This document shows positions 22,956 to 37,500 of a DNA stretch of 64,000 nucleotides, piece by piece (the stretch's first letter is position 1; the number at the start of each line of letters is the position of its first letter). The stretch is from NCBI RefSeq assembly GCF_964275005.1, contig NC_092699.1, positions 19,932,833-19,996,832 of the forward strand, in the 5' to 3' direction. The position numbers were made by a program, and so were the translations under genes. Under the pieces are notes generated by a model. The model made no database searches. It saw only the letters and a list, made by a program, of their open reading frames with translations, and was not told where the DNA came from. Source of the stretch: Diadema setosum. Taxonomy: Eukaryota; Echinodermata; Echinoidea; Diadematoida; Diadematidae.

Positions 22956-25900
22956 GTGAGTAGTAAAATTTATTAGGCCTACCCCCCTAACATTTACGTT
23001 TACTTTTTTTAAAAGGCTAGGCCCCCTGAGCCTAGGGCCTACAATTAATTGTACAGGTATTTGTAGATATTTCTACTGCCTGGTCCCCCGGATCCGTCCC
23101 ATACGATTTAACGTTGGGCAGGCATGAAACTGAATTTAGAAACAACTGCAGAATACATTAATGACCAACATAATTATGTAGGCCTACCTCGTCAAGTGAA
23201 GTTTAGCCCTAAATTTACATTAGGGCCTAGATTTCTAATTTATTATTTTCTACAGTCGGAACTGTAAACTACTAGACTAACTCTACACTGTTACACAGTG
23301 TCTAACAGTCAGTGTCTATGAGTATGATGTTACACGGCGCAGTTGCGGGAACAACTGAACTTCCTTTCTTGTAGACCCTAGTTGTAAATTTACCCTTCTT
23401 CTGACCAAACCAGATTAGGACATCACCTTCAGTTCAAACATCAACACTGCAACAACGTTGTCTGCCTGCAGAGACTCCAACTCTCTACTAACTAGAGATA
23501 GAAAGATCCGTCTGTCCGGAGGAGTCTTTCATTTTTTTTTTTTTTTTTGACGTTATTGCTCTCCTCCATAGGAGGGGATCCGTGAAGCCAGACGCAGTCT
23601 CCGCGGAACATATCCCTGATGACCAGATACAGACTGATCTTTCAGTCAACCAACTCTCCTGCTTTCGACGGGAGATCTCCCGCCCAAAGCCCATTTTTGC
23701 AAAATCTCCCATTCTCCTGCTTGAGATTTATATGTAATTTCTCCCGCCCTGGGCCCCTGGCTCTGTTTCTTGCGCTTGAAATGATTTAGTGTCATCGCAT
23801 GTTGAAAAATAAGCAGTCAATTTGGAGTCTCCCGTTTGCAAGGGGTTTCAGGCGGGAGAATCTCCAGATCAGAAGGTGCTTGGGTTCTCTGTGCATGTGG
23901 AATGGTTTACCTGCAGCAGTGGTCTTGGCTCCATCAATTGACTCTTTCCAGAGCCACCTTGTAACACAACTCATCCTTCGTTAGCTCTTCAGGGCGGAGT
24001 AACTGCGAAACACAGCCCAATTGCCGAACGCAAAGCGTTCGGGCTGTGTATGGAAAGATATTGAGTCACGGTATGGGGTAGTATCGCAGATAAATTTTAG
24101 CATTGATGTACTAAAAATTGCTTCATTTTGAATACTTACAGATTTTATCCAATTGTTGATAACACTTGCCGTGGAACGTTTTGCTCCGTTTTGCTCCTCC
24201 TTCTGTAAAAATTAAAGACTTTAAATGATCTGGTCAAGAGGAATCTGTGAGAATGACAACTGCTCCATTCGACGAGACTGTCATTTTCATAATTATTGCC
24301 TCTCTTGTTGTCCGAGAGTGTTGAGTATGTCTGACGGTGGTAAATTACGACAGTATAACTTGAACCACGGAAGAAACGCCAGCGCCAGCTTCATCATAGT
24401 ACCGCCGCCGGTAACTGCGACCAGCAGCCCCATACACATAGCGTAATGGGACTGCGTACTGTAGCATTCAGGATCATGATAAGGTAGCATCGCGGATAAA
24501 TATCAACTTAAAATCGAAATATTTCTTCAATTTGAAGACTTAACAGTCTTAACAGGCGGTGAGTTGGCTCAGTCGGTAGTGCGTCTGCCTCACGATCACG
24601 CGGCCCGGGTTCGAACCCGAGTCAGGACTGAGCAATGTTGTGTGTAAACATACCGTCCCCTCTAGCAAGAGGCAAAACACTCTGTCCCTCGGATAGGACA
24701 TAAAATGGAGGTCCCGTGTATGAGAGAGAGTCACAGCTCATGCACGTAAAAGATCCCGCTTCATTCATTCATCGCAAAGAGCAGGGTGTCTAACCCGGTG
24801 AAGTGGTCCCACCCCACATCCAACTGGACCTCATGGAAGACCAGCTTAGTGTAGCTGAATATGGGCTATCCAGCCATCTTCACAGATGGAAAATGAACAA
24901 CAACAACAACAACAACAACAGTAATGTTAAAGTATTGACAACAGGCTTTGGGTAACGTTTGTTTCTGCCAATAGTCCCTTTCTGTTCAAATTGATGACTT
25001 AATGTGACTCGGTCGAGAGGAACCTTGGAGAGCTACACTGAATTATTGTCGGCCAGCACAGGCGCACACACACAAAGAGACATGATCTCTTTGCGCACAC
25101 ATCACACGCGCACAATCAAATCCACTGACGACCGGTTATGCGCTGGCCGTCAATTCAGTGTAGCTCTTCCAGGCTCCTCTCGACCGAGTCGCATTAAGTC
25201 ATTAATTCGAACAGAAAGGGACTATTAGCAGAACCAAGCGTTGCCCGAAGCCTGTTGTCAATACTTCAACTTCACTGGTAAGTCTTCAAATTGAAGAAAT
25301 TTTTCGATTTTAAGTTGATATTTATCCGCAATACTACTTTATCATGATCCTGAATGCTACAGTGCGCAGCCCCATTAGGCTATGCATATGGGGCTGCTGG
25401 TTGCAGTTACGCCGCCGATGGGGAGTATGATGAGGCTGGAGCTGCATCGAGTAGTATTTGTAAGTTTTGACGACAAACTTGTCAATTAAAATATTGGAGA
25501 GCCATCTTGCGCACCTTTCCCGCTCATTTTCTGGGTTCGGAATGGCAAAAAAAAAACTCTTCTTCTGGCCATCGCCCAGTTTATTAGAACACCCAAACGC
25601 TTCACACATCGGCATTTTTGAAGTGAAGCAATAGATCATGCCGCGTGCATCCGCTGCGTGGCCGGAAGCACGCGGAACGCTACCGCTTGCTCGGCCTGTA
25701 TCGCCGTTGCTTAAGCAGGGCTCCCCGAGCCAGCTGACGCTTTAAACAAAAAGCAATGTGATGCTACATTAATATATGTAATACAACCATGCCGTCACAT
25801 GATCTTTCTCACCGGCGTACAGAAATTGAACAGTTACGATTCAAAATTAGTGATGCTAAAAAATCAATTGTGACGAGTTGGGAGGGTATTTTTCAATGAA

Positions 25901-28900
25901 ACTTAGTCATTATGGTCCTTGATTTATGTAGATTATGGTGAAATTTATTCAAAATCGTCCGGACTTCTCCTTTAATCATCATCAGCTGAAGGTAATAATG
26001 CAGTTATATGTGATCCTGCATCACAAAACAAGCAAGAAGTTGCCAGATATGGAAGTTTAGATAAGGGTAGATTCCCATAACTTGATGAGACTTTAGGTTT
26101 TGAAATGACATTTAACTCAGTTCAAATCGACTTTACTAACTGATCTTGATCAGGTAAAGGAAGTACACCCTCTAAAAAAAAGAAGTGATTACTGAAAAAG
26201 GAGGCTTTGAAATGAAGGTTCTCTTCTAGTGCTTAAAACCTCACCCTGCAGTACAGTCCTAGTGCTCTGTGCAATGAATGGGACAAAAACAGGATATACA
26301 GTGTAGAACTCTGTAGCATCCTCAATAAAGAGATTATCAGATTAACTGGAATTTGTCAGTTGGCACTCACTAAGCACATTCTATGCAAGACTATTGCATA
26401 CTTTAAGTGAAGTAACTACGTTCAGAAGTTATTACAGTGTAAAGTGAAGAGTGTGTGGTTCTTGATTAACCCGTTGAGGACGAGTCCCGAGTATACTCGG
26501 GAAGGTGTCTATGGGAAATGCGTGTTGTAGCAAAATCAAACCGTCCTCAATGGGTTAAGAAATAAAGAGGGTTCTCTCAGACCAAAGAGGTACAATGTAC
26601 TTGACGAGCCTCAGACATACAATGTACTAATATGGGGGATTACATTGTTCTATAAAAAACAACATCACATAAAATACAGATCCCAAATTTTAATATTTTG
26701 TAGCAGAAGAATTGCTCTATAAAAAGAAAAAACAACAACACAAAGATTGACTAGGTTGACCCATTTCACCTATTTTGAGTCCTAGTGGAAAATCTGATTT
26801 GTTGGGGGTTTTTTATGCACAGTCACATGACATGTACATGCTTACTTATGGTCCTATGCATGGAGTCCAAATGTCGGGAGAACATGTAGGCTTTCAGCCA
26901 ATTAAATCCAAAAATTGCATACCATATATACTGGGCAATTACATTTGAATATTCCCTCTCTGACTACCCAGAACTGGTTTTTATTACTTGTGCTTCTCTT
27001 TATTCTAACACAGCAGCCTGATTTTCCTTTGTCTGCATCTACATCTGTATAGATAGAGCTGAAGACAAGATTGTAGGTTGCAGCCTTTGCGGGGCCACTT
27101 TGATGTCTTTATGGATTTATTATACATTATCATCTTTTGCATGCAATATAATTTCATGTCATAATCCATGATGTACATGTATTCTGTTGGTATTTATCCT
27201 GACATACATGTAGATATTATATTGTTCGTTGTGCAGCAAACACTATAAAAGGCCAATATTTTTGATGCAGTATGTAGTTAAGTTTAGACAAAGGTGATTA
27301 CGTAGAATAAAATTGTGTGATGCAAAATTACATTTACAAGTACTACTTGAACATCTACATTGTACAGGTTGAATCTAACTGAATGAATTCATGGAGAAGT
27401 GATTTTAAAAGGATTTTGCAATCCCTAAATGTTATCAGGTAATCATGATTATTATAACCTGCTAGTCCAAGTAGCTGGAGTTGGCAACATTTACAGATTA
27501 TACCCAGCATTGTTCCATAAAAATTATGCCTTAGGGTGTAACAGTGTAATTTTGCATGAAGATATCTTGGGCTTATGCAGTAGACAAAACTAGCCCAAAC
27601 TTACAGCAGGGAGGTGGTAGGAATTTCTTACTACCTCCATGCTTACAGTGTACTACATATTGTTGTAGTAGGGAGGACCACTTCCCTTGTTGTATGTTAC
27701 AGTACATTGCCAGCAGAATGAGAGAAAAAAAGTGAAGCTTTTCATTTAAATATTACTGTTTATTATCCGTGTTTGAATGCTACAACAATAGGCCCGTGCA
27801 CACACAACGAAAATCGAAATTACAATCGCGATCCAAATTTCGATTTTTTTTTTTCGACCGTTCATACACAAGGAAAAATCGCACTTCGCAGCAAGGAAAG
27901 AACAATCAGTGGCCAAATTGCGCATGCACGAAACTTGCATGACCGAAGACTGACCCCGCGGTCCCAATAATATTGACGTTCACGCGCTACTAACGATGGG
28001 ATTAAAAATACCGATTTCCGAATCTCGATCGTGTTCACACACACGACGCTTGGCAAAATAATTGCGATTATTCTGAAAAATCGCACTAATACTGCGAGTT
28101 GGATCGCGATTACGATCGTGAAAATTAGTGAAATTTTTCTGTCCACACAGGAAAAAATTTCGAAATATTGATCGCGATAAGAAAATTGATTTTTAAATCT
28201 CACTTTTTCCCTTGTGTGTGAACGGGCCTAATATACAATGTAGGTCCTTTGCTGCCAGAGCATCAGATCATAATTTACACAAACTACACTGAAATAACAT
28301 TATATCTGTGGGGACTTTGAGTTTTGTCATTAGCAGAGGACTGGCCTTCTACTGAATGTGTTTAGCCATGAAATCTTGCCTGCTATGTTGGGTATCATAG
28401 GCTTGTGTCAATTATTGTTGGACAATCATACTGGCAGCATACTTGACCTTTACACTGTACAACATGTACATTGATACAAACTTCCTCTTCTGATGTAAAG
28501 TTGTGCCCAAGTTGGAGACCATGAATATCATAAACATTTTCATGTTCCTGATTCTACAGTGGGTATGTTATTGTGTTTGATGATAAATCAAGAAAAAGGT
28601 GTGGTTCAGCCCTTCATGTTTTTTCCCCCCTAATTGTACATTTAGAAGTTAATTGTACCTGCAAGTTTGTACAAGGTATGTACATGCAATACATGTATGT
28701 GCAATTTGATGATAATACATGCCTCTGGCAACTTGATCGGCCACAATGTACATGTACATTATACATTGTGGACCTAGCTTTAAATAATACAGCATCTATT
28801 GCAACTTGGTTACATGCCCCTCATCCCATTCACTCTAAGGCACTCTGTACACCGTACTACTAATAATGTAGTCTGTTCAAGCAAAAACACATCGCCATGA

Positions 28901-31900
28901 GAATGCGTACAGTTCTTCAAACACTCCTTCCCGTCTTGGTCGCAAAGGCAAACAATCTTGTGAATACAATTTGTATATTAAACCAACTTCCTATTCAGTC
29001 CATCAGTCTAGAGATAGCTAGTCTTGGGACTGTGCTAGTGATATTTTATGGTCATGTCATCTACCTAGTTTCTGTTCTAGTGGTTGATTGACAGAACAAG
29101 AGTCAGAAGGCATGTTTATCAAGTTCTTTATGACATAAGTTTCATCCTGTTTGTATACCTGTGCTTTCATCATGACATGTCCACATGTAATTTTAATACT
29201 GGGTAATTCTGTGAAGTTGGGGCACAAAGTGTGACATTTTAGCATAACTCAATACTAATTATGCTATACATATATTGTTTATAGGCTTTACATTTGTATT
29301 GAGACCATACATTTTCCTGGAAATTTTGTGCCATTCAGACTCAATTTTGATGAAGTTATTAAAACGATATGTAACGGTGTCCTGTAGCATCGTGACGTGT
29401 CCATGTAGCATCGTGATAGTTAAAAACTGGTCCTAAAAGACAAATTAATGCAATTAGCTTGACCAAAATTTGATATAATATGCATAATTACTAGATTAGT
29501 CAGATAGCTAAATATCTTAACTCTCCTTTCCAGTTTTACTTTTACAAGAAAATTACACAATGTGTCACTATGCTACGCGGTGTCCACCAAATGACACAAA
29601 AAAGGACACCGCATAGCATTGTGATACATTTTGTAATTTTCTTTTAAAATTAAAACTGTGTACAGGAAATTTGAGATATTTAGCTATCTCATTCATATCT
29701 TGTAAATATGCATATTGCATCAAATTTTGGTCAAGCTAATTGCCGTAATTTGTCTCTTAGGACCAAATTTTAAAATATCACAATGTTACATGGACATGTC
29801 ACGATGCTACAGGACGCTGTTACTGTAATAACTTCATCAAAATTGAGTCTGAATGGCACAAAATTTCCAGGAAAATGTGTGGCCTCAATGCAAATGTAAA
29901 GATTATATTTTTCGTTGATTATATTTTTCTGATAGAATGAAAAAGGTTTCTGCAAGTACTAATGCAACATGGAAAATCATCAAAGAGGTCCTAGGTAAAA
30001 AGCCTGATTCTCCGCCAACGGATGATATCACATTAAACGGCATCAAAATAAATGATCCCAATATGTATGCTAACTCATTTAACTCATTTTTCGTTAACAT
30101 CTTCCTCCAACTGCATCTTGCACTCTCACCTGCAACTGCACTGCACTCACCTGATCACCTTCCTCCAAGAGAGTTATGTCGTTGGATAGTCATTTTATGA
30201 GGCCTCCATCCATTTCAAGCTTAATCGCTTATGATGGTGGTCTCCTGCATTCATTGATCTCTGTTGTTTACTGAAAAAATACTGTATATCTTATTTTATG
30301 TTTCTGTGTATCTACAGTGCTCAATGCAATCACCTATGTGTATCTATTTACTGTTATCGATTTATTTCACTGCACTTGTTATTCTTTGTTCTTTGTACTT
30401 TTTGAAGTTTGTATTCAAATTGCATCTGATTGAATGCAGAAATAAACGCAAACAAACAAACAAACAAAGCCTACAAACAATAAATGTATAGCATAATTAA
30501 TATTGAGTTATGCTGAAATGTATTTTTTAAATATCACGATGCTACATGGACACTGCCCCAACTTCATGGAATTACCCTACTGTATTGCAATTTGAAATTC
30601 CAAATGGCTCCCTGGTATTCCACCAAATGTGCTGGTGCACAAAGTTAAAATTATGAAAGGGCCTGTCTCACTGGAGGAGATGTCACTATATCGTGGTAGC
30701 TTGGTGCAACTTGAAAGTTCTAAAAATGGTTTGCATTCTCACCAAGGAGGCAACTCCAAGATGACATCTTCAGATGTGGAGATGTCTCTGTGATGTCTCC
30801 ACATTGATGGAGGTTGGTCGCCATGGGTGTCTGGTAGACACATTGTTCACAAAATTATACCTTGTCCACAAGAACAGTCCACGAAACTCAGGTAGTCTCC
30901 GAAGGACACTCAGAGAACATATACATCACCTTTTGTCTGTTAGACAGGCAACATTGTGGTCATCTTTGGGGTAACCTCCAGAGACCAGAGTAGATTTTGA
31001 GTAACCTTGGTAGGAGGGGGAGGGGGTAAGCTGTCTGCTAAGATGCTCTCATGACAAATCTTGGTGGGGGGGGGGGGGGAGCCTGATGATAACCACCTTT
31101 GCATTTATGACTGTATGCTATAGGGCATACAGTTTTGTACATGTGCACTGTAGATCGAACGATACTACCTTCAAACTGCCATGTTCTTGTTGGCATTTAA
31201 GCAAAGATTGCTTATTCCATACTTCCCTTATTTAGGTCTACTGATAATTACTTCATCCTTTATCAATGAGAAAAAATATGTTGACAAGATAAATGCATTT
31301 CAAAAAATGAAAACAATAGTCAAACATCTTGATTTTTTTCTCATGGCTATTACTAAAGGCACTGATTAGTTCAGTGCTACAATGTATTTTGCATTGATGT
31401 AGGACAATTTGTCAGTCAGTTGCTAAAAGTTTTCATGTTTATTAGATTCCTAAAGTTTAAATGTATGCTTAGTGAAAATTGTACATTACAATAGTTGCTC
31501 TGAATAAGGAAGTCATTTTTTCTGGGAACAACCGGAAGGCAAAATTAAGTTAGGAACCAGTTGCACTGTCTTTCCATCGGTTTTGTAAGTACACATACTG
31601 TACAGCTTGTATTACTCTTAATTTCTCAGAAAAGTGTTCATGGTGCAACTTGATATGTCAAAAGGATACTAGTAATACTTTTTTGGGGGAGGGGCATGTC
31701 ATATTATTTCAGAGGGGACCTATACAATCATGGTCACATGAAAAGTAGAGAAACAGAGATCTGTAAGACATGCATTGTGATATAGTATGTTCATATAATC
31801 CATGAGGATTCAAATTAATGATACTTCGGTCGAGTTGCTTTTCTTGCAACCACTGACAAATATTGATTACCCTTCATCGACATACAGTGTACAGTATGTA

Positions 31901-34529
31901 AATAAAAACCAATTATTCAGCATTTTTTTTTAGCATGGCTATTACTCATAAACACTGTAATGTACATGTTAATTTGTGACTATGAAGGGCAATTTGTCAA
32001 TTACGTGTAGATGTGCAATAATCCATGGAAATTGAATCTCCTAAATTACTAGCTTTAAAAATTCCTAACTTATAAGCTCACAATTGCGTTCTAATTTGCA
32101 CTCATGGGTGTATGCAAGGGGGTGGGGGGTCAGGAGGGTCGTACAACCCCCCCCCCCCTGAATTTTCAAAAGGTCCACTTTTTGTAAAAGACATTTGTTT
32201 TTGGAGGGCTTTTTACTCTATATACAACAGGGAAAAAAGTCACTTTTGTATGCACCAAATGGCCCCATTTTAAGATATAAAATTCAAAAACTCTCTACTG
32301 TGGGAGGGGGGACACCCCCCTCCCACACCCTCCCCTCGCTCTGTCGCTCCACTGCCTCGCAAAGGTAAAGGTCCAAAAATTGTGATTACGACCCCCCCCC
32401 CCCCCCCCGAAAAAAATCCTGGATACACCCCTGTTGCACTGATCCATTTGTTGTTGTTTTCAGACTTAATCTCAAAATTGACTTTATATACTGTATATTG
32501 GGTTTGGATTCCATTAAAACTCAAGACTTGGACTATTGGAAGAAGCTTTTCCATAAGGCTTTTGTGGCTGTGAGGGCAAAAACAAACAAACAAACAAACA
32601 GAAGAGGCTCTTCTTTACAGTGAAGCTCTGTGTTCACTATAAGACAATAGAAGTCATATTGACATTGGTCTGCTTCATTTACCCCTAAAGGCGGTGTCAC
32701 ACCTGTCCGGGCAAGCTACGCGGGCTTGTGGCGAGGAGGTAGTTTAAAGCACGTAGAAGATTTTCCGCGGGCGGACAAGAATGTTTGCAATTTTCGCACT
32801 TGTTTCTTACTTACTAGACGCGTGCTACTTAGCTTCTACTTGCGTGCGTTCCGTGTGACTCGCGTGAGAGCTTTGAAACCGATCCATTTTCTGTTACGAG
32901 CGACTTACGGGGATTGCGAAGTACCTGCTTTGGAGTTGCCTGTGAGGTGCTACCGGTAAGGGTTTCCGACTTGTGTTCTGCGCGTACCTCTACGGGCAAC
33001 TCCCGTGACTCTTCCGGAACAAGTTTTGAGCATGCTCAAGGCCTTGTCATACCGTATCTGGGGAAGTTTTGCGGCTTGACTTGCGGGGAAACAAATTTGC
33101 TACCCGGAGCTCTCCGCAGTTGGCCCGAACTTGACAGTACCTAGCACTTATCTCGTCCTTAGTTGCCCGAAGGTGCGCACGCTAGTCCAATTTTCCCGCA
33201 GCAAAGTTTAGAGCATGACCAAAACTATTTCCGGATGAGTCGCGAGGATTGCCCGAAGAGTTCCACGCAGAACACTCGTAGGAGGGCCGTAGCCGCCGCA
33301 ATTCACAGGCATTTGACCCACTTGAAGTAGGTATAAGTTGCCCGCTGATCTATGCCTATGTGAAGGGAGTGCGTGCCATTTGTGGGCTCATTCTCTTCTT
33401 TGTCCTCTGTCCTCTGTGGCGTCGAGGACTACCTGGTCCCTTTCGGACAGGACTTCATCCGCCGAATGGACTTCAGCAGCAATTTGATGCATTTGCTGTG
33501 AATCTTCCGGGCTTTGTGGCTGTCCATCCACTGGACGTTCTCTGCCCTTGTGCACTTTCCGTCTACGGAGCATCTTCACTTCTTGAAAGCTAGTTGACAA
33601 ATGATTGTTTGCCCATCCACTCGAACCAGCCTATTGCTCAGGCTAGCACTCACCTCGCAGGCGACTAGTACGCAGATAACACGCAGTTGTGGCGCAGGTA
33701 CTTCGCAGAGCCCGTATGTCGCCCGTAAGTGACATAAAAGAAGCTATCACGAAGCTATCATGTGACACCCACGCGCCTAACATGCAGTTCAACGGAATAC
33801 ACGCAAGAAGGACTTAGGTATCACGCGTTTATCATGTAATACCCACGCCAAACTCGCCCTAAACCTTGTCCGGCCGCAGAAATTATTCTGCGTGCTGAAA
33901 AATCCCCATACGCTGGCTTAGCTGGTGTGACAGGGCCTTTTTTGGCAGCGGGTAAATAGAGCCAGCGTGCGCGCCTCCGGGTAACTACTTTTGAGATACA
34001 TGCTAGGTACTGTCATGTGCGGGTCATCTGCGGGGACCTCCGGATAGCAAAAATGTTCTTCGGAAGTCGCACGCAAGGCTGGTGTGACACGGCCTTTAGG
34101 GCAAGGGTTCAGCGTGTCAGCAACCTTGAGCAGTGGCAGTTTACATACAGTAGACTGTACATTCTGCTTGTATCTTTATTCAGAACCACATTGTGGGGAC
34201 TACCCAGTTCTACTACATTTCAGTCTGAAATGGCAGTAACATTAAAAAAAAAAAAAAAAGAAGGAAAAAACCAGTCTGACTGAATTATGACAGAAAGATA
34301 GGTATATGTGTATTCATTTTATACCAACAGCAATGATATTACAATGTAGGATTTCATTTATTTGTTGTAAAACCAATTGCCAAATCACCTGTATTCAGAA
34401 AGTTTTTGGTCTTAGCCATGATTTACAGTTTCATGCCACAAGTATGCAATGAAAAATAAACTGCCCCCCCCCCCCCCCACTTTTAGAAACACAGCGTCAG
34501 CCTCGGAAAGGTCCCCCCTTCCCCCCCCC

Positions 34530-34565
<36 letters not shown>

Positions 34566-37500
34566 ACAACAACAACAAACAAACAAAACCCAAAAACAAA
34601 ACAAAACAAACACACATGAGAGAGAGGGATATATAGAGAGAAGGTGTACTTTTGTAGGTAGAATTACCATCATTTACAGTGTACTGTATCTCAGTTCCTC
34701 TTTTTGAAAAAGGGATGGAGTGCCTAGTAGCTATATTTGTCAGTTTTACTTCCTCCCTTATACATATCTGAAAAATTAGTTGCCCATTAAAGGTCCTGTT
34801 TACCTTTGGGAAAAGTGATTTAAAAAATGTTCAAGATATGACATTCGATGCATATGTGTAGGTCTGTTGTACCACAAAACATCCCATATAACATTTTCGC
34901 GATAAAGCCTAAAATATAAGGAGATGCAGTCAGTCCGCAGCACCCGATAATTCGCTCGTATTTATTCAACTCGTATGCAAGCCTGGACAGGCTTGCATAC
35001 GTAATGAGCTGCGTAAGGGGATTTTGTCCTTGGGCTTTCGGCATCAAAAATACACCTTATCTTCACAAATTTGGTATCAAATTCAAGGAAAATACTTAAA
35101 CTATGGTCACATGTTACTCCAATTATTGTAAATGAAAAATATCATAGCGTAATTTGAGCTTGAAAAATGATGAAAAAAGTAATTCGTGCAGTACACGTTC
35201 AAGACGTCAAAAAAATATCAAATTCACCTTGCGTCTCAATGAAAATGCTTTATTTGGTAGTCCATCTCCTAATCTTTGTATCCATGTTCGGTAAATATCT
35301 TGACAATTTGTTGCTTAATCCGGTCAGGAACCAGTAAAATATACATCGATGTCAGTGCTGATCAGCTTGAAACCGTGCAGTCTCAAGAGTAAGCTCTCTC
35401 ATTGGACAGCGCTTGCATTCAGTGCTTGCATTACGTCATTACGCTGCTGCATAACGGTTTCATGCCACTTGCGGTTTCTTGGCACGCGTGTAGTTCAAGC
35501 GCTGAATGCAAGCACTGTCCAATGAGAGAGCTCTTTCTCGCCGCTGTACACTTTGTGTGGAGCATACTTCCGGCTTAGGAGTGAATTTTACAGACATTTC
35601 AAAACGAAAAAACTAGTATAAATCATGCTTGCGTCTCCTTGACTCCAATATATGATGAGCATCTAAGTTTCCTCTCTACGAAAAAGCCAAAATCAGAAAC
35701 AACAGTTTCTTAATCCGGTCAGGAACCAAAAAAGAACAAAATCTTCCGTGAAAAGCAGGTAAAATGTACGTAAATTCAACTGATTATATAGTCGTGATAA
35801 GATCCGATGTTATACGCAAATTTAGTATCAAAATAAAGATGAAAGTCTGGAGAACAATTTACCGTGACTTGTAGCCATGACGAATGTATGTACAAGGCGC
35901 TACACTGTGAAAACCATAGCCCTATCAAAGTCTCGCAAAATCTCGCACGACGAGACACCTTTCGAACGCAAAGATCGTCAACGAGAGTGCTGAATAAATC
36001 TTGCCGGATCGGCTCATTAGCATACGTGCTGCGGACTGACTGGATATCTGTATTTTTCTCAATTAATCGTAACTGTATACGGTTTAGTCTAGAAACATTT
36101 TGTTACAACTTTTGTTCACATTTTGTACATCCATGCTGCATCTGTGTATATTTAAAAATACTTCACATCGATTTTATTGATTCAAATTTTTACAGTGGTT
36201 GTTTCTATCCCTAACTCACATTTTAGAACTATTTTAAAGCACTAATGCCGGGTTTTTGTTTCGTCTGCAATTGGTAAATTATGCCTTTAAGTAGAACATT
36301 TTACACAATGCAGAAACATCAGTCTTCTGCAAACAAACTGCAGCAATCCACAGTGTAATAAATCTTCACAAAGGTTTCATTAGATACAGTGAATCACAGG
36401 TGGATCACCCTAAGTACAATAATCATGTCTTCTAAGACAGATGGATTCCAGGCTTTTGGTTAAAACCAACAGAATCCCTTGGTAGATTTATCATCTAATG
36501 ATTAAGAATGAGAATGAATCCGAAATGAGTAGATTTATTATTGCAGTAAGAGTATTCATGCCTGGAAACAGAGTTTGGAGGCCTGTCATCTACTGTTTAT
36601 TTGGTTTGAGTCAAATTTAACTCTTAATGTGCCACGTTCGCATGCCTGACTCGGTCGACGGCGTGCCAACTTCGCATATTCTGCTCAAACTCACAAACCC
36701 GCCCAATCCGATCGATAAATCGCCAAATGACACAGTACAATGAAAGATCATGTTGCGATTTCGTTCCTCTCACATGCTGTAACTTGCATTTTATGTAATG
36801 ATTGGCCAGCAAGCAGCCTTCCCTACTGGCTTTGCTTATAAATTCTCAGTTTCTGTCACTGTTTTGTATGCAAAAGTCATGTATTGACAGTATTGTAGCT
36901 ATTATAGCTAAAACAATCCTTGATTTGTCATACAATTTATGCGAAAGCAAGGCTTGGCATTTTCTCTACAGCTTTGCTCACTATACATCCAGGTTTTAAC
37001 TAACATGTATAAAAATTACATAGATTTGAAAAACAAAATGTTTTCTCAAAGCATAACTGCATTGGTGTCTTAGAATAATGTGGCACACATGGGGTTTCCA
37101 CCATGGCACTTAAATAGTTAAACGGTTATCAAAATAAAAGTGGCAGTGTATGAAACTGCAACTGAACAAGTACAATGTGTTTACATTTTTTTTTCCCTGA
37201 AGTTTTTATAGACATGATGTCTTCCTCTGTGGTCAAAAAAAAAAAAAAATCTGGACATTGTAATCATATGTACTTGGTGATGAGAGTTCAAGGAATCATA
37301 CCAAGGAGGAGATGTGTGTACACATGTATGTATCTAACGTCATCCTCATAGGGATCTTGTCCACTGTTTGAGCCAAACAACATGACTGACAGTGATAAGA
37401 ACAACTTGATGATGATTGTTTATTGAGCCAACCTGGTTCTATGACCTTTGTTATCTCTCTGGCAGGCAGTCTGATTCCTATTGTCCATGATAACTGATAA

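Larger units (their letters stand above)
29202..30583. mobile_element. Nested inverted-repeat composite
   Basis: Outer arms (about 29202-29275 and 30480-30583) pair: GTGAAGTTGGGGCA with TGCCCCAACTTCATG, and AGCATAACTCAATACT with ATATTGAGTTATGCT. They enclose the giant hairpin at 29286-29901 and a LINE-derived segment at about 29930-30470. The phrase GATGCTACATGGACA recurs inside and near the right outer arm, so hairpin and outer arms probably belong to one family. Confidence 0.7.

Noticed and set aside
24556..24630. tRNA gene
   Set aside because: It has A and B boxes, but the body and AAC tail that follow show it is a SINE head.
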